From Kordia aestuariivivens (lineage in GTDB: Bacteria > Bacteroidota > Bacteroidia > Flavobacteriales > Flavobacteriaceae): DNA of 64,000 nt. The stretch lies in contig NZ_JACGWS010000007.1 in assembly GCF_014397005.1 (NCBI RefSeq), forward strand, positions 62,001 to 126,000, in the 5' to 3' direction. This document shows, piece by piece, positions 16,892 through 25,565 of the stretch. The notes under the pieces are model-generated. The model did not search any database. It worked only from the letters and a program-made list of their open reading frames with translations, and had not been told where the DNA came from. Numbering within the stretch: position 1 is the stretch's first letter; each line of letters starts with the position of its first letter. The translations under genes and the position numbers were made by a program.

Positions 16892-17332
16892 CTACTTTGC
16901 AGCAATCACATCAATTTCAATTTTTGCATTCGCTGCTAATCCGCCAGCAGCAAAAGTTGTGCGCGCAGGTTTGTTTGGAAAGTATTGTACGTACACACTA
17001 TTAAAATCAGCAAAATCGTTGATATCTGCTAAAATCACGGTACATTTTACCACACGATCTAAGGATGAATTATGTTGCGCCAACACCGCTTTGATGTTTT
17101 CCAACACTTGTTTTGTTTCCGCTTTGATTCCGCCAGAAACTAACACGCCTTTTTTATGATCTTTCCCTATTTGACCCGATAAGAATAATAAGTTTTCAGT
17201 TTCTACGGCGGCACTAAACGGCGTATTTTGTCGCTCTGCTAAATGTGAAGAATGAAATGTAATGTCTTTTTTGTTGGATTGACAACTTACAAAAAGTAGA
17301 ATCACGGCAACTATTGATACGATTGATTTCAT
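16892..17332 (-). CDS. RidA-family lipoprotein
   Basis: A 146-residue protein: a lipoprotein signal (ILLFVSCQSN, Cys at 17) followed by a complete RidA/YjgF domain. Landmarks are FLSGQIGKD near 50, VKCTVILADINDF near 98-110 and ARTTFAAGGLA near 122-132. The conserved Arg of the deaminase subgroup appears within PARTTFAAGGL. RidA proteins hydrolyse reactive enamines or imines in the cytosol, so export of this one is unusual. It stands alone, about 100 bp before the GH38 gene on the same strand. Confidence 0.82.
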   Translation of the reverse strand: MKSIVSIVAVILLFVSCQSNKKDITFHSSHLAERQNTPFSAAVETENLLFLSGQIGKDHKKGVLVSGGIKAETKQVLENIKAVLAQHNSSLDRVVKCTVILADINDFADFNSVYVQYFPNKPARTTFAAGGLAANAKIEIDVIAAK

Positions 17333-17420
17333 GTGAGAGTTGATTGGTTTATGACAAATTTAATGAATTTACACTTGCGTCATTCTGAATTTATTTCAGA
17401 ATCACATAACAGTGAGTGAG

Positions 17421-17441
17421 ATGCTGAATCAAGTTCAGCAT
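17421..17441. repeat. Dispersed hairpin, TGAATCAAGTTCA family (copy 2)
   Basis: ATGCTGAA, loop TCAAG, TTCAGCAT, flanked by GTGAGTGAG and GACGT. It is the reverse complement of copy 1 at 13472-13492 and lies about 4 kb away. Confidence 0.65.
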
Positions 17442-17549
17442 GACGTAAACAAGTAACTATTTAATAATTTGAAAAAATCGAGCTTCGCAAGAAAAAGTCT
17501 AAAAGCAAAGCGATCTAAAATCTAGCAGCGAAGCGGTCTAGCATCTGAG

Positions 17550-17569
17550 ATTCCCGCCTGCGCGGGAAT
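17550..17569. repeat. Dispersed hairpin, ATTCC(C/T)GC family
   Basis: ATTCCCGC, loop CTGC, GCGGGAAT: an 8-bp perfect stem flanked by GAG and GA. It sits 14 bp after the BamA-like gene, and on the minus strand a T run (TTTTTTT) precedes rather than follows it. Other copies: 20854-20873, 25481-25500, 39409-39428, 62890-62909. Confidence 0.65.
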
Positions 17570-17583
17570 GAAAAAAATGTCCT

Positions 17584-18846
17584 TTAGAAGTACTGACCAA
17601 TTCCGAAAACAATTCCGCGACTTGAATTTTTGGTAACTCCATGTCCGTAATCAATTCGGAAAATAGCATTAAAGATTCGTTTGTGAATGAAACGCAAACC
17701 AACGCCAGGATATACTCTAAAGTTATTGCTATCTACAAAATCGCCAAAGTCACCACCTGGATTTCTCCAAGTTCCAGCGTCTACAAATCCATTTCCTTGC
17801 AAAATAAACCATCCTTTTTCATATAATGTATACCGATATTCAGTATTCAAAACCATACTTGCCGTTCCACGGTCTATGATGTTTCCAACACCGCGAATAT
17901 TCAAATTATTGTCTACCGAAAATGGCGCAAACGGACTTGCATTGTTAGACGCAACTCCAAATCGGAAACGGTTTGCCCAATTTCCTTTTTCGCCCACACG
18001 TTTGAAATACATAAAATCACTCCAACCAATTAAGAAATTATCTTGAAAGTCATTTTCGGTCGTGACATATTGTAAATAGAAGGTGTTTTTTATTCCTTCA
18101 AGGTATTGATAGTCGTAATTTAAGTTGTCATATTCATACACAAGTTTGAACATGAGCTTGTCCAATTCTAAACTTTGCGGAATGGCGTCAGATGTTAATC
18201 CGTTGAGATAACTATATTCTTCCGTAAATACATTTGCACCAAATTGCAATCGATGTTTAAAGTTGATTTGATATAGTAATAATGCTTCAAACGACGTATT
18301 GCTATATTTGTAATTTGCTGAACCTTCATCAAAGTATAGTGGTTCTTCGCTTGTCCAATTTTGATGATTTAAAGCAATTCCAAAGTTTCGCGAAAACAAA
18401 TTCGGTGCGCGCAAATTGATTCCGTACGAATCAAATCCGTTGTTCTGGTAAAATCCACCAAAAGCGATATTTCTTCCCAAGAAATTATAATCATACAACC
18501 CAACTTTATACGCCAATTGTTCGTTTGTTGTTGTCCAAACATTGAGGTTTGGAATCAGTGTGAAGTTTTCTTCAATGCTAAAAAATACATTGTATAAGTT
18601 GTCGTTCGAGAAAAATACTTGGTAATACGCATGCGAAACTCCTGCCAAACGTTTTAATAATATCACATCTTGATCTAGTTGTAAAGAATCGAGCACATCG
18701 CCATTTCTAACGCTGACATATTTCTTTAAGAAACCAACCTTGTTTTTTTTCTGACCCTGAAATTTTACATCATAGACAATTTTGTCTTGCGCAATTCCTT
18801 GAAAACATAGACTTAAAAAAAAGATCGCAAGTATGATTTTTTTCAT
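17584..18846 (-). CDS. BamA/TamA family outer membrane beta-barrel protein
   Basis: A 420-residue protein with a signal peptide (residues 1-19, ending IAQ), one POTRA-like domain near 20-95 (VRNGDVLDSLQLDQDVILLKR) and a 16-strand-type Omp85 barrel that ends in the aromatic GIGQYF. Short relatives of this kind insert or move proteins or lipids at the outer membrane. It starts 4 nt after the GH113-like gene stops on the same strand, so the two are one operon. The barrel call is firm; the cargo is unknown. Confidence 0.75.
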   Translation of the reverse strand: MKKIILAIFFLSLCFQGIAQDKIVYDVKFQGQKKNKVGFLKKYVSVRNGDVLDSLQLDQDVILLKRLAGVSHAYYQVFFSNDNLYNVFFSIEENFTLIPNLNVWTTTNEQLAYKVGLYDYNFLGRNIAFGGFYQNNGFDSYGINLRAPNLFSRNFGIALNHQNWTSEEPLYFDEGSANYKYSNTSFEALLLYQINFKHRLQFGANVFTEEYSYLNGLTSDAIPQSLELDKLMFKLVYEYDNLNYDYQYLEGIKNTFYLQYVTTENDFQDNFLIGWSDFMYFKRVGEKGNWANRFRFGVASNNASPFAPFSVDNNLNIRGVGNIIDRGTASMVLNTEYRYTLYEKGWFILQGNGFVDAGTWRNPGGDFGDFVDSNNFRVYPGVGLRFIHKRIFNAIFRIDYGHGVTKNSSRGIVFGIGQYF

Positions 18847-18850
18847 GAAT

Positions 18851-19852
18851 TTACTGATGTTGTTTATAATGCTGTCGCAAGATTTCTTCCGCAGGTTTGT
18901 TTTGTGGCGTAAATTGATCGTTGTTTATTCCACCCGATTTTTCATAGCTGTGAAACCATTTCCAGATAAATCCGCCAGCAAACCAATCTTCTTTCCAAAA
19001 CTCATTAAATAATGCTTTTAGTGCAACTTCTTGCGCTTTTAGGTTGAGTATTTTTCCTCTGTTAGAATCCCAAGGTTCTTTGCCAACATAATCCATACTT
19101 CGATATCCATATTCGGTAAAAAGCACTTTTCGGTCTAGTTTTTTGGTTAATGCAACAATCTTATCTTTATGTGATTGCCAGCCTTTTTGTAAAGTTTCTA
19201 ACGATGGCATTTTTTCTTCACTTAGTGGAAAATACGCATCAACGCCAATAAAATCAAGTTGTTTCCAAAACGGAACTTTATCAAACGAATCCCAATTTTC
19301 GGCATACGTGAGTTTCCCTTTGTAAACGGCTTTTACTTTTGTGATGAGTTGTTTCCAGAATTCTGGTCGTGCTGCGACAAATTTGTGCAATTCGGTTCCG
19401 ATGCAATACATTTCTGCATTTACTTCTTGCGCCAAACTTGCATATTCTAAGATGAAACTTTCGTAAGATGCTTCAAACTGTTTCCAAGTTTCTTCAGATT
19501 CCATGGCAATGAAACCTGTAAAATCACCATCCCAAACCCAAATTTGCGGTTTAATCATGATTTTGATGTTGTTCTCCTGCAAGAGTTCCGCATATTGCTT
19601 TGCTCCTTTTCGAGTTTCGCCAAACCATTGTCGATCTGTATTGTGAATGACTTCTGGTGCTTTTAATGATTTTAAAAAACCAAAAGGCATAATCGCTGCA
19701 TAGTTTGCATTAACCTTAATGACAGGATCTATATGAGTTTGATCAATGGCATCTCTTGAAGCTACAAAGCTCACACCATTTACTTTTTTGGATTGACTTG
19801 TACATGAAAATTGCAACAAGCCAAAAAATATACAAAGGAGTCTAAATTTCAT
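18851..19852 (-). CDS. GH113-like glycosidase lipoprotein
   Basis: A 333-residue TIM-barrel glycosidase with a lipoprotein signal (LLQFSC, Cys at 17). The likely acid/base Glu is in CIGTELHKF near 155 and the nucleophile in LFTEYGYRS near 248, as in GH113 beta-mannanases. WKWFHSY near 300 fits the end of the barrel. It is the upstream partner of the BamA-like gene (4-nt gap). With the GH38 protein nearby this suggests mannan handling, but GH113 assignment is by eye only. Confidence 0.7.
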   Translation of the reverse strand: MKFRLLCIFFGLLQFSCTSQSKKVNGVSFVASRDAIDQTHIDPVIKVNANYAAIMPFGFLKSLKAPEVIHNTDRQWFGETRKGAKQYAELLQENNIKIMIKPQIWVWDGDFTGFIAMESEETWKQFEASYESFILEYASLAQEVNAEMYCIGTELHKFVAARPEFWKQLITKVKAVYKGKLTYAENWDSFDKVPFWKQLDFIGVDAYFPLSEEKMPSLETLQKGWQSHKDKIVALTKKLDRKVLFTEYGYRSMDYVGKEPWDSNRGKILNLKAQEVALKALFNEFWKEDWFAGGFIWKWFHSYEKSGGINNDQFTPQNKPAEEILRQHYKQHQ

Positions 19853-19887
19853 TTGTGACTGTTTAGACTCCTAATTTACTATATTAT

Positions 19888-20817
19888 TTAAAAAATTGCT
19901 CTTAATCCTATGCTAAAAGTTTGTCCTAATCCTTGAAAATTGCTTCCTCTCACAAATTTATCAAAAGAAGCTTCTACATTTAACACATCGCTTAATTGGT
20001 ATTTACTTCCAACTCCTACAGATGTTGAGTTTTGAGAGAAATCGTTCCCTAAATCAATTAAGAATGCTTGTTTTGTATTGACATATACTGTAGATTTTGT
20101 AGTTGGAAAGTAGCTTAAAAATACACCTAATGGTAAAAATAAACTGTTGTTTGCAAAACGTTCACTTACGTTAGAATCTGCTGGATTTGCATCTTCACTT
20201 TTTTCTCCAAAGTTAAATCCGAAATCAGCTTGTGTAAATAGTTGCCATTTGTCTTGCCCAAATGTTTTGTCGTAGAAGAATTTTGTTTCCCAAAACACAC
20301 TTCTTTTGTCTAAATACGGAGCGTTTGCTTTGTCTTTGAATATTGGCAAATAGATTGAACTTGTAAACGAGAAGTTTGAAATATTTTTGAAAGGTTGCAC
20401 ACGAATCGATGGTGCAATCGTAGTTAATCCGCTTCGTGCGGTGTCATTATCTCTAAAACTCAACACATCTAAAGCGCCTGCGCCACCAAAGGTATTTGAT
20501 CGTACTTGAAAGATGAATCCGATGTTGATTCTTCTGTTTTTACTAATTCCTGTGTAAATTTCGGTTGTATTGGTAAAAAACGTTTCTCTCGGAATTGTTA
20601 CCGAAGTACTTCCTGCATCTGTACGTTCGGTTTGTGTGTAAATACTGTTGAAGAATTTAATATCCCATTGCCCTTTTTTCAATAATTTTGAAGGTGTAAA
20701 TTCTTGAATATTCGTCATAGTACCTGTTGCATCATCATCTTGATCTTCATCTTGTGCAAAAGAAACGCTTACAAATAATAAGGCAAGCATGGTTAAAATT
20801 AGATTGTTCTTTTTCAT
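19888..20817 (-). CDS. Outer membrane beta-barrel protein of unknown function
   Basis: A 309-residue protein with a signal peptide (1-21, ending SFAQ), a short acidic linker (DEDQDDD) and alternating beta-strand sequence that ends in the aromatic SIGLRAIF, as in outer membrane proteins. I see no plug or binding motif. It lies 35 nt before the GH113-like gene on the same strand, so it may head that operon. Confidence 0.65.
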   Translation of the reverse strand: MKKNNLILTMLALLFVSVSFAQDEDQDDDATGTMTNIQEFTPSKLLKKGQWDIKFFNSIYTQTERTDAGSTSVTIPRETFFTNTTEIYTGISKNRRINIGFIFQVRSNTFGGAGALDVLSFRDNDTARSGLTTIAPSIRVQPFKNISNFSFTSSIYLPIFKDKANAPYLDKRSVFWETKFFYDKTFGQDKWQLFTQADFGFNFGEKSEDANPADSNVSERFANNSLFLPLGVFLSYFPTTKSTVYVNTKQAFLIDLGNDFSQNSTSVGVGSKYQLSDVLNVEASFDKFVRGSNFQGLGQTFSIGLRAIF

Positions 20818-20853
20818 TTTAGTGTAATTAATTAGTTTGTATTTAGATTTTTC

Positions 20854-20873
20854 ATTCCCGTGAAGACGGGAAT
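20854..20873. repeat. Dispersed hairpin, ATTCC(C/T)GC family
   Basis: ATTCCCGT, loop GAAG, ACGGGAAT, with flanks TC and CTTA. The stem differs from the 17550 copy at one pair (GT-AC for GC-GC) and pairing is kept. Confidence 0.6.
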
Positions 20874-20891
20874 CTTAGTTTAGTTATAGGT

Positions 20892-21608
20892 TTACTTTAT
20901 TTCATTCAATTTCCAGTTATACGAATAGTAACTGATTTTAGATTTTTCTGCTATTTTTTCTTCTCTGTATTTGTTGATAAAGTCGATTTCGTTTCCGTTT
21001 TGGGTAAAATCTTCTTTATACCATTTCATGATTTCAGAAAGTTGCACACGTTTTTTCTTTGCGTTTACTTTAATGAATTCATCATTATTTAAGGCAATTC
21101 GTGTTTGTGTATCTAATTGCTTGTCTAAAGTATTTGGCATGTATGCTTCCGCGATAATTGGAGGACAACCTAGACCTGCGCAAACCAACACAAAGTGAAA
21201 ACGCGCATCGTTGAATTGTCCGCGTAACAACTTGTTTTCGATATCATTTAACGTAATTTCTTTTCCGCCAACTGCATGTTTTGTTTTGTCGAAAAAACCA
21301 GCAATATCTAAAGGAGATTTTACAGGATATTTCTCAATAATTCCTTTAATAACTGTTAGATTATAAATATTAATCCAATACGCTTGATACGTGTTTGCAT
21401 CACTTTTCGCAACTTTAATACTATTTGTAGAAGCCAAAATCTTTTCAAGTTGAGCAGGATTCTCTTTGATAGCTTTGTAATTTATTTTTCCATCTTTTAC
21501 ATATTCCTCAAAAAAAGCATCAGACGCTTTAAAGAATTCTGTGGTGTTTTGTGCAAATCCAAAAGTAGTAATGAATACTGCAATTAACGTGATGATTGTA
21601 TGTTTCAT
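20892..21608 (-). CDS. DUF547 secreted protein
   Basis: A 238-residue protein with a signal peptide (MKHTIITLIAVFITTFGFAQ) and a DUF547 domain. Landmarks are AYWINIYNLTVI near 80-92 and FVLVCAGLGCPPII near 140-153, the same as in the paralogue at 9469-10395. I choose ATG 21608 since the in-frame ATG at 21623 only adds MKIII ahead of the signal. It stands alone with about 75 bp to the barrel gene downstream. Confidence 0.78.
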   Translation of the reverse strand: MKHTIITLIAVFITTFGFAQNTTEFFKASDAFFEEYVKDGKINYKAIKENPAQLEKILASTNSIKVAKSDANTYQAYWINIYNLTVIKGIIEKYPVKSPLDIAGFFDKTKHAVGGKEITLNDIENKLLRGQFNDARFHFVLVCAGLGCPPIIAEAYMPNTLDKQLDTQTRIALNNDEFIKVNAKKKRVQLSEIMKWYKEDFTQNGNEIDFINKYREEKIAEKSKISYYSYNWKLNEIK

Positions 21609-21888
21609 AATAATAATTTTCAATTTAATTTCATTTGGTAATGATGCTTAAGTCCGTAAAAATTTTAGGAACTTACAATCTTTTAAAAATATTTTTTATC
21701 ATTTATATAATTGATTTCCAAGTTCAAAACGCGTTGCTGTTTTTTAAAATCCTTACAAAATATTTTTAATTTATAATTATTCTAAATTCGCTATCTTGTT
21801 TAAGTTATTAACTTTACTATCGACATAACCTTCGACACAAACCAATTCCTGCATAAAACAGGAAATCTTAAACACCAATCACATTTTT

Positions 21889-23232
21889 ATGGAACATATT
21901 GTAATTATAGGTAATGGAATTTCTGGCGTTACGGCTGCCAGACATATTCGAAAACTTTCCGATAAAAAGATTACTATCATCTCCGCTGAAACCGAATATT
22001 TTTTCTCACGTACTGCGCTCATGTATGTATATATGGGACACATGAAGTTTGAGCATACACAACCGTATGAGAATTGGTTTTGGAAAAAGAATCGCATCGA
22101 ACTGAAAAAAGGTTTCGTAAAAGAAGTAAAAGATGCTTCTAAAGAACTTGTTTTTGCAAGTGGCGAAACCATGAACTATGACAAACTCATCATTGCTACA
22201 GGTTCCAAACCCAATAAATTTGGTTGGCCAGGACAAGATTTGGAAGGTGTGATGGGCATGTATCACAAGCAAGATTTAGAAAATTTAGAAAAATACGCGC
22301 CAAATAATAAAGCATGCAACAGAGCTGTAATTGTTGGTGGCGGATTGATCGGAATTGAACTCGCGGAAATGTTGCGAAGCAGAGATATTCCAGTAACGTT
22401 CTTGGTGCGTGAAAAAAGTTTTTGGAATGGCGTGTTACCTGCTGGCGAATCAGAAATGATTAACAGACATATTAAAGAACATCATATTGATTTGCGCTTA
22501 GGCGTGAATTTACAGGAAATAAAATCTGACGAAAGTGGAAAAGTAAAATCCATTATCATTAAAGAAACTGGCGAAGAAATTCCGTGTACTGTAGTTGGTT
22601 TAACCGCAGGAGTTTCACCAAATGTAGATTTTTTAAAGGATTCAAATATTGAACTTGGACGCGGCGTAAAGGTCAATCGAAGATTAGAAACCAACATTCC
22701 AGATATTTATGCCATTGGCGATTGTGCCGAACAACATGAAGCTATTGGACAACGAAGACCTATTGAAGCCGTTTGGTATACGGGCAGAATGATGGGCGAA
22801 ACCTTGGCACAAACACTTTGCGGAAATCCGAAAGATTACAATCCGGGACATTGGTTCAATTCTGCGAAATTTTTAGATATTGAATATCAAACTTACGGCT
22901 GGGTTTGGGCGCAACCAAAGGAAAACGAAGCACGTTTTTATTGGGAACATTCAGACGGAAAAATATGTATTCATATTAATTATGATAAAAATACCAACGA
23001 ATTTATAGGCATCAACACATTCGGAATTCGCATGCGTCATCACAGTTTTGATGCATGGTTGAACGAAAAACGTTCTGTAGAATATGTATTGGAACATTTA
23101 GCGGATGCAAACTTTGATCCTGAGTTTTATAAACTTCATGAAAAAGATATTGTCGCAAAATTCAATCAAGAAAACAACACAAATATCCAACTCAAAAAGA
23201 GAAGTTGGAAACGTATTTTTCAATTCTCTTAA
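21889..23232 (+). CDS. FAD/NAD(P)-dependent oxidoreductase, nitrite-reductase-like family
   Basis: A 447-residue flavoprotein of the pyridine nucleotide-disulphide reductase superfamily. The FAD loop is IIGNGISG near residues 5-12, the NAD(P) loop IVGGGLIGIELAE near 148-160, and the second FAD motif IYAIGDC near 270-276. A C-terminal extension of about 120 residues follows. It is 9 nt ahead of the membrane 4Fe-4S gene, so the pair probably moves electrons from NAD(P)H to a membrane acceptor; this is inference. Confidence 0.8.
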   Translation: MEHIVIIGNGISGVTAARHIRKLSDKKITIISAETEYFFSRTALMYVYMGHMKFEHTQPYENWFWKKNRIELKKGFVKEVKDASKELVFASGETMNYDKLIIATGSKPNKFGWPGQDLEGVMGMYHKQDLENLEKYAPNNKACNRAVIVGGGLIGIELAEMLRSRDIPVTFLVREKSFWNGVLPAGESEMINRHIKEHHIDLRLGVNLQEIKSDESGKVKSIIIKETGEEIPCTVVGLTAGVSPNVDFLKDSNIELGRGVKVNRRLETNIPDIYAIGDCAEQHEAIGQRRPIEAVWYTGRMMGETLAQTLCGNPKDYNPGHWFNSAKFLDIEYQTYGWVWAQPKENEARFYWEHSDGKICIHINYDKNTNEFIGINTFGIRMRHHSFDAWLNEKRSVEYVLEHLADANFDPEFYKLHEKDIVAKFNQENNTNIQLKKRSWKRIFQFS

Positions 23233-23241
23233 TTACATATT

Positions 23242-24831
23242 ATGAAAACAATACAAAATTTAGGGCTTAGCATCTTTTTACTAGGATTAGCCATTTTTAC
23301 CATACTTCCATTTATAGGTTCTTATGAAATTTCATCTGAAAAATTGGAAGAAATTGTCAATAATAAAGGCATTAAAAGTGAACTTTTTATTGAAGACTTA
23401 AAAACGACCACGGTTGGAAAAGAATTTTCAGATCCGTTTTCGTTTTCTTCAAACATTACGTCAGCAATTGCAAATGCAAATGTTACTCACAAAGAAAAAA
23501 GTGAATGGGACAAAGTTATTTGGGATAAACCACATAGTTTTTCTTATCAAATTGCCAAAGATGTTGGTGGCGGACCTGTAAAAGAGAACAAAGGATTATT
23601 CTGGTTTCTGACGTTTGGTTTAGGGATTATTGGAGCCTTATTATACATTATTCCTGGCGTAGTTACTTTAGGTCCTGCGGGAATTAAAAATAACGGAATT
23701 TGGTTCAATGCTGCCACCAACAGAGGTTGGATTGGTTGGTTTGCCTTTGTGTTCCTTGTCGGATTTTATGTTCTATTATATTTCTTTCCAGATTATATTG
23801 TGAATTGGACGTATGTAGTGGATCCATTTAGTGAAAGCTTAAGCGGAAACATGGCAAGTCAATGGTTTTTGTACGGGTTTTTGTATTGTACGGTAATGAC
23901 TGTGATGGCAATTCGGATGTATATAAAATATCGTCATAATAAGTATCAAATTTTACGAACGACTTCGGTTTTATTTTTTCAAATTGTATTTGCTTTTTTA
24001 ATTCCAGAAATATTAGTTCGTTTTGAAAAGCCTTGGTATGATTTTAAGAATGCGTTTCCATTAGATTATGACTTTTTCTTTAAATGGAATTTGGATGATT
24101 TGATTGCGAATGGCGGATTTGGCTTGTTCATTTTGGTTTGGGGAATTGTGTTAACCGTTGTTATTGTACCAATAATGGTCTACTTTTTTGGAAAAAGATG
24201 GTATTGTTCGTGGGTTTGTGGTTGTGGCGGATTGGCAGAAACATTGGGCGATCCGTACAGACAATTATCAGATAAATCATTAAAATCATGGCAAGTAGAA
24301 CGTTGGTTGATTCATGGTGTATTGGTTTTTGCCATTGCTATGACAGGAATTACGTTGTACGCTTATTTTACTGGAGCTGATGCCGTTTCAGGAATTAAAA
24401 CACAAACCATTCAAGATATTTACGGATTCTTAATTGGTTCTATTTTCGCAGGTGTAATCGGAACAGGATTTTACCCAATTTTCGGAAATAGGGTTTGGTG
24501 TCGTTTTGGTTGTCCATTAGCCGCATATTTAGGAATTATTCAACGTTTTAAGTCTAAGTTTAGAATTACGACAAATGGCGGACAATGTATTTCCTGTGGA
24601 AATTGTTCTACGTATTGTGAACAAGGAATAGACGTTCGCGCGTATGCCCAAAAAGGACAAAATATTGTGCGTTCATCATGTGTTGGATGCGGAATTTGTA
24701 GCGCAGTTTGCCCAAGAGGTGTTTTAAAATTAGAAAATGGAAGCGATGATGGCTCAACACGTTACGAAACTCCTGAAGTTATTTTAGGAAACGATATTGA
24801 TTTGTTTGAAATGTTGGAAGAGAATAAGTAA
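23242..24831 (+). CDS. Membrane 4Fe-4S protein, NosR/NapH/CcoG-like
   Basis: A 529-residue protein with about seven membrane segments. Cys motifs WYCSWVCGCGG near 320 and WCRFGCPLA near 420 are the CxxxC patterns of NosR/NapH-type proteins. Two ferredoxin-type 4Fe-4S motifs follow: CISCGNCSTYC near 452-462 and CVGCGICSAVCPRG near 478-491. It is co-transcribed with the FAD oxidoreductase. The family carries electrons across or along the membrane, for example to copper or nitrogen-oxide enzymes, but no terminal enzyme is adjacent. Confidence 0.8.
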   Translation: MKTIQNLGLSIFLLGLAIFTILPFIGSYEISSEKLEEIVNNKGIKSELFIEDLKTTTVGKEFSDPFSFSSNITSAIANANVTHKEKSEWDKVIWDKPHSFSYQIAKDVGGGPVKENKGLFWFLTFGLGIIGALLYIIPGVVTLGPAGIKNNGIWFNAATNRGWIGWFAFVFLVGFYVLLYFFPDYIVNWTYVVDPFSESLSGNMASQWFLYGFLYCTVMTVMAIRMYIKYRHNKYQILRTTSVLFFQIVFAFLIPEILVRFEKPWYDFKNAFPLDYDFFFKWNLDDLIANGGFGLFILVWGIVLTVVIVPIMVYFFGKRWYCSWVCGCGGLAETLGDPYRQLSDKSLKSWQVERWLIHGVLVFAIAMTGITLYAYFTGADAVSGIKTQTIQDIYGFLIGSIFAGVIGTGFYPIFGNRVWCRFGCPLAAYLGIIQRFKSKFRITTNGGQCISCGNCSTYCEQGIDVRAYAQKGQNIVRSSCVGCGICSAVCPRGVLKLENGSDDGSTRYETPEVILGNDIDLFEMLEENK

Positions 24832-24922
24832 TCTGGTTGTTAGTTGCTGGTTATTTGTTGTTGGAAAGGAATCAAAGATAAACAGCTAAAAGCCAAGAGC
24901 TAGAAACTAAAAGCTAAAAAAA
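24832..24922. repeat. GGTTGTTGG / GCTAAAAGC low-complexity intergenic repeat
   Basis: A run of TGGTTGTTAGTTGCTGG followed by near repeats of AACAGCTAAAAGCC. The same words recur at 25403-25428, 25515-25556, 11436-11462 and 40706-40745, always between operons. Confidence 0.5.
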
Positions 24923-24924
24923 CC

Positions 24925-25401
24925 ATGAAACATCTATTTATCATTATTTGTCTCAGTGTCACATTCAGCGTAAGCGGGCAAAAAGAGTATCAAAAAAACT
25001 ACTATGATACTGGTCAACTCAAAGAAGAAGGTTGGCTTAGAAAAGGCGTAAAAACAAAATACTGGAAATTTTACCATCCAAACGGCGCTGTTCAGAAAGA
25101 AGGAAGCTTCAAAGATGGAAAACCAACGAAATATTGGTATTTTTATCGCAAAAATAAAACGAAAGAAAGCGAAGGACATTATATTGCTGGCAAAAAGAGT
25201 AAATGGTGGCTTTTTTATGATGAAAACGAAAAAGTGAATCATAAATGTCAGTTGAAAAATAATCAAAAAAATGGCTATTGTTTGCGCTATAAAGACGAAG
25301 AATTGATTCGTGCTGAAAAATACAAAAACGGAGAAAAAATTGGCGAATGGAACGATTTAAAGAGCTTTAAAAAGGAAAATAGCGTTTGGGATTTGAGGTA
25401 A
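24925..25401 (+). CDS. MORN/YwqK-type repeat secreted protein
   Basis: A 158-residue protein with a signal peptide (1-18, ending VSGQ) and about five repeats of the form YxxGxxKxEGxxxxGxKxxxWxxY, the MORN-like pattern annotated as YwqK-family antitoxin. Repeats begin near residues 27, 50, 72 and 95. The antitoxin name is historical; this one is exported and no toxin is adjacent. It lies 164 bp before the glycosyltransferase operon. Confidence 0.72.
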   Translation: MKHLFIIICLSVTFSVSGQKEYQKNYYDTGQLKEEGWLRKGVKTKYWKFYHPNGAVQKEGSFKDGKPTKYWYFYRKNKTKESEGHYIAGKKSKWWLFYDENEKVNHKCQLKNNQKNGYCLRYKDEELIRAEKYKNGEKIGEWNDLKSFKKENSVWDLR

Positions 25402-25480
25402 ATTCGTTGTTGGTTGTTGGTTGTTGGTTTCAAGCGTCAGTTCGAGTGATTTTAAAAGAAAAATTTTAAATACTAAATAG

Positions 25481-25500
25481 ATTCCTGCCTGCGCAGGAAT
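25481..25500. repeat. Dispersed hairpin, ATTCC(C/T)GC family
   Basis: ATTCCTGC, loop CTGC, GCAGGAAT, flanked by ATAG and GACA. The pair C-G of the 17550 copy is T-A here. Confidence 0.65.
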
Positions 25501-25565
25501 GACAATACAACATAAAAAAAGCCAACGGCTAAAAGCAAACAGCCAAAAGCTAACTAATAAAATAT

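Noticed and set aside
24925-25401. YwqK-type protein as a genuine antitoxin
   Set aside because: It has a signal peptide and no adjacent toxin; the antitoxin label is inherited from annotation of MORN-like repeats.
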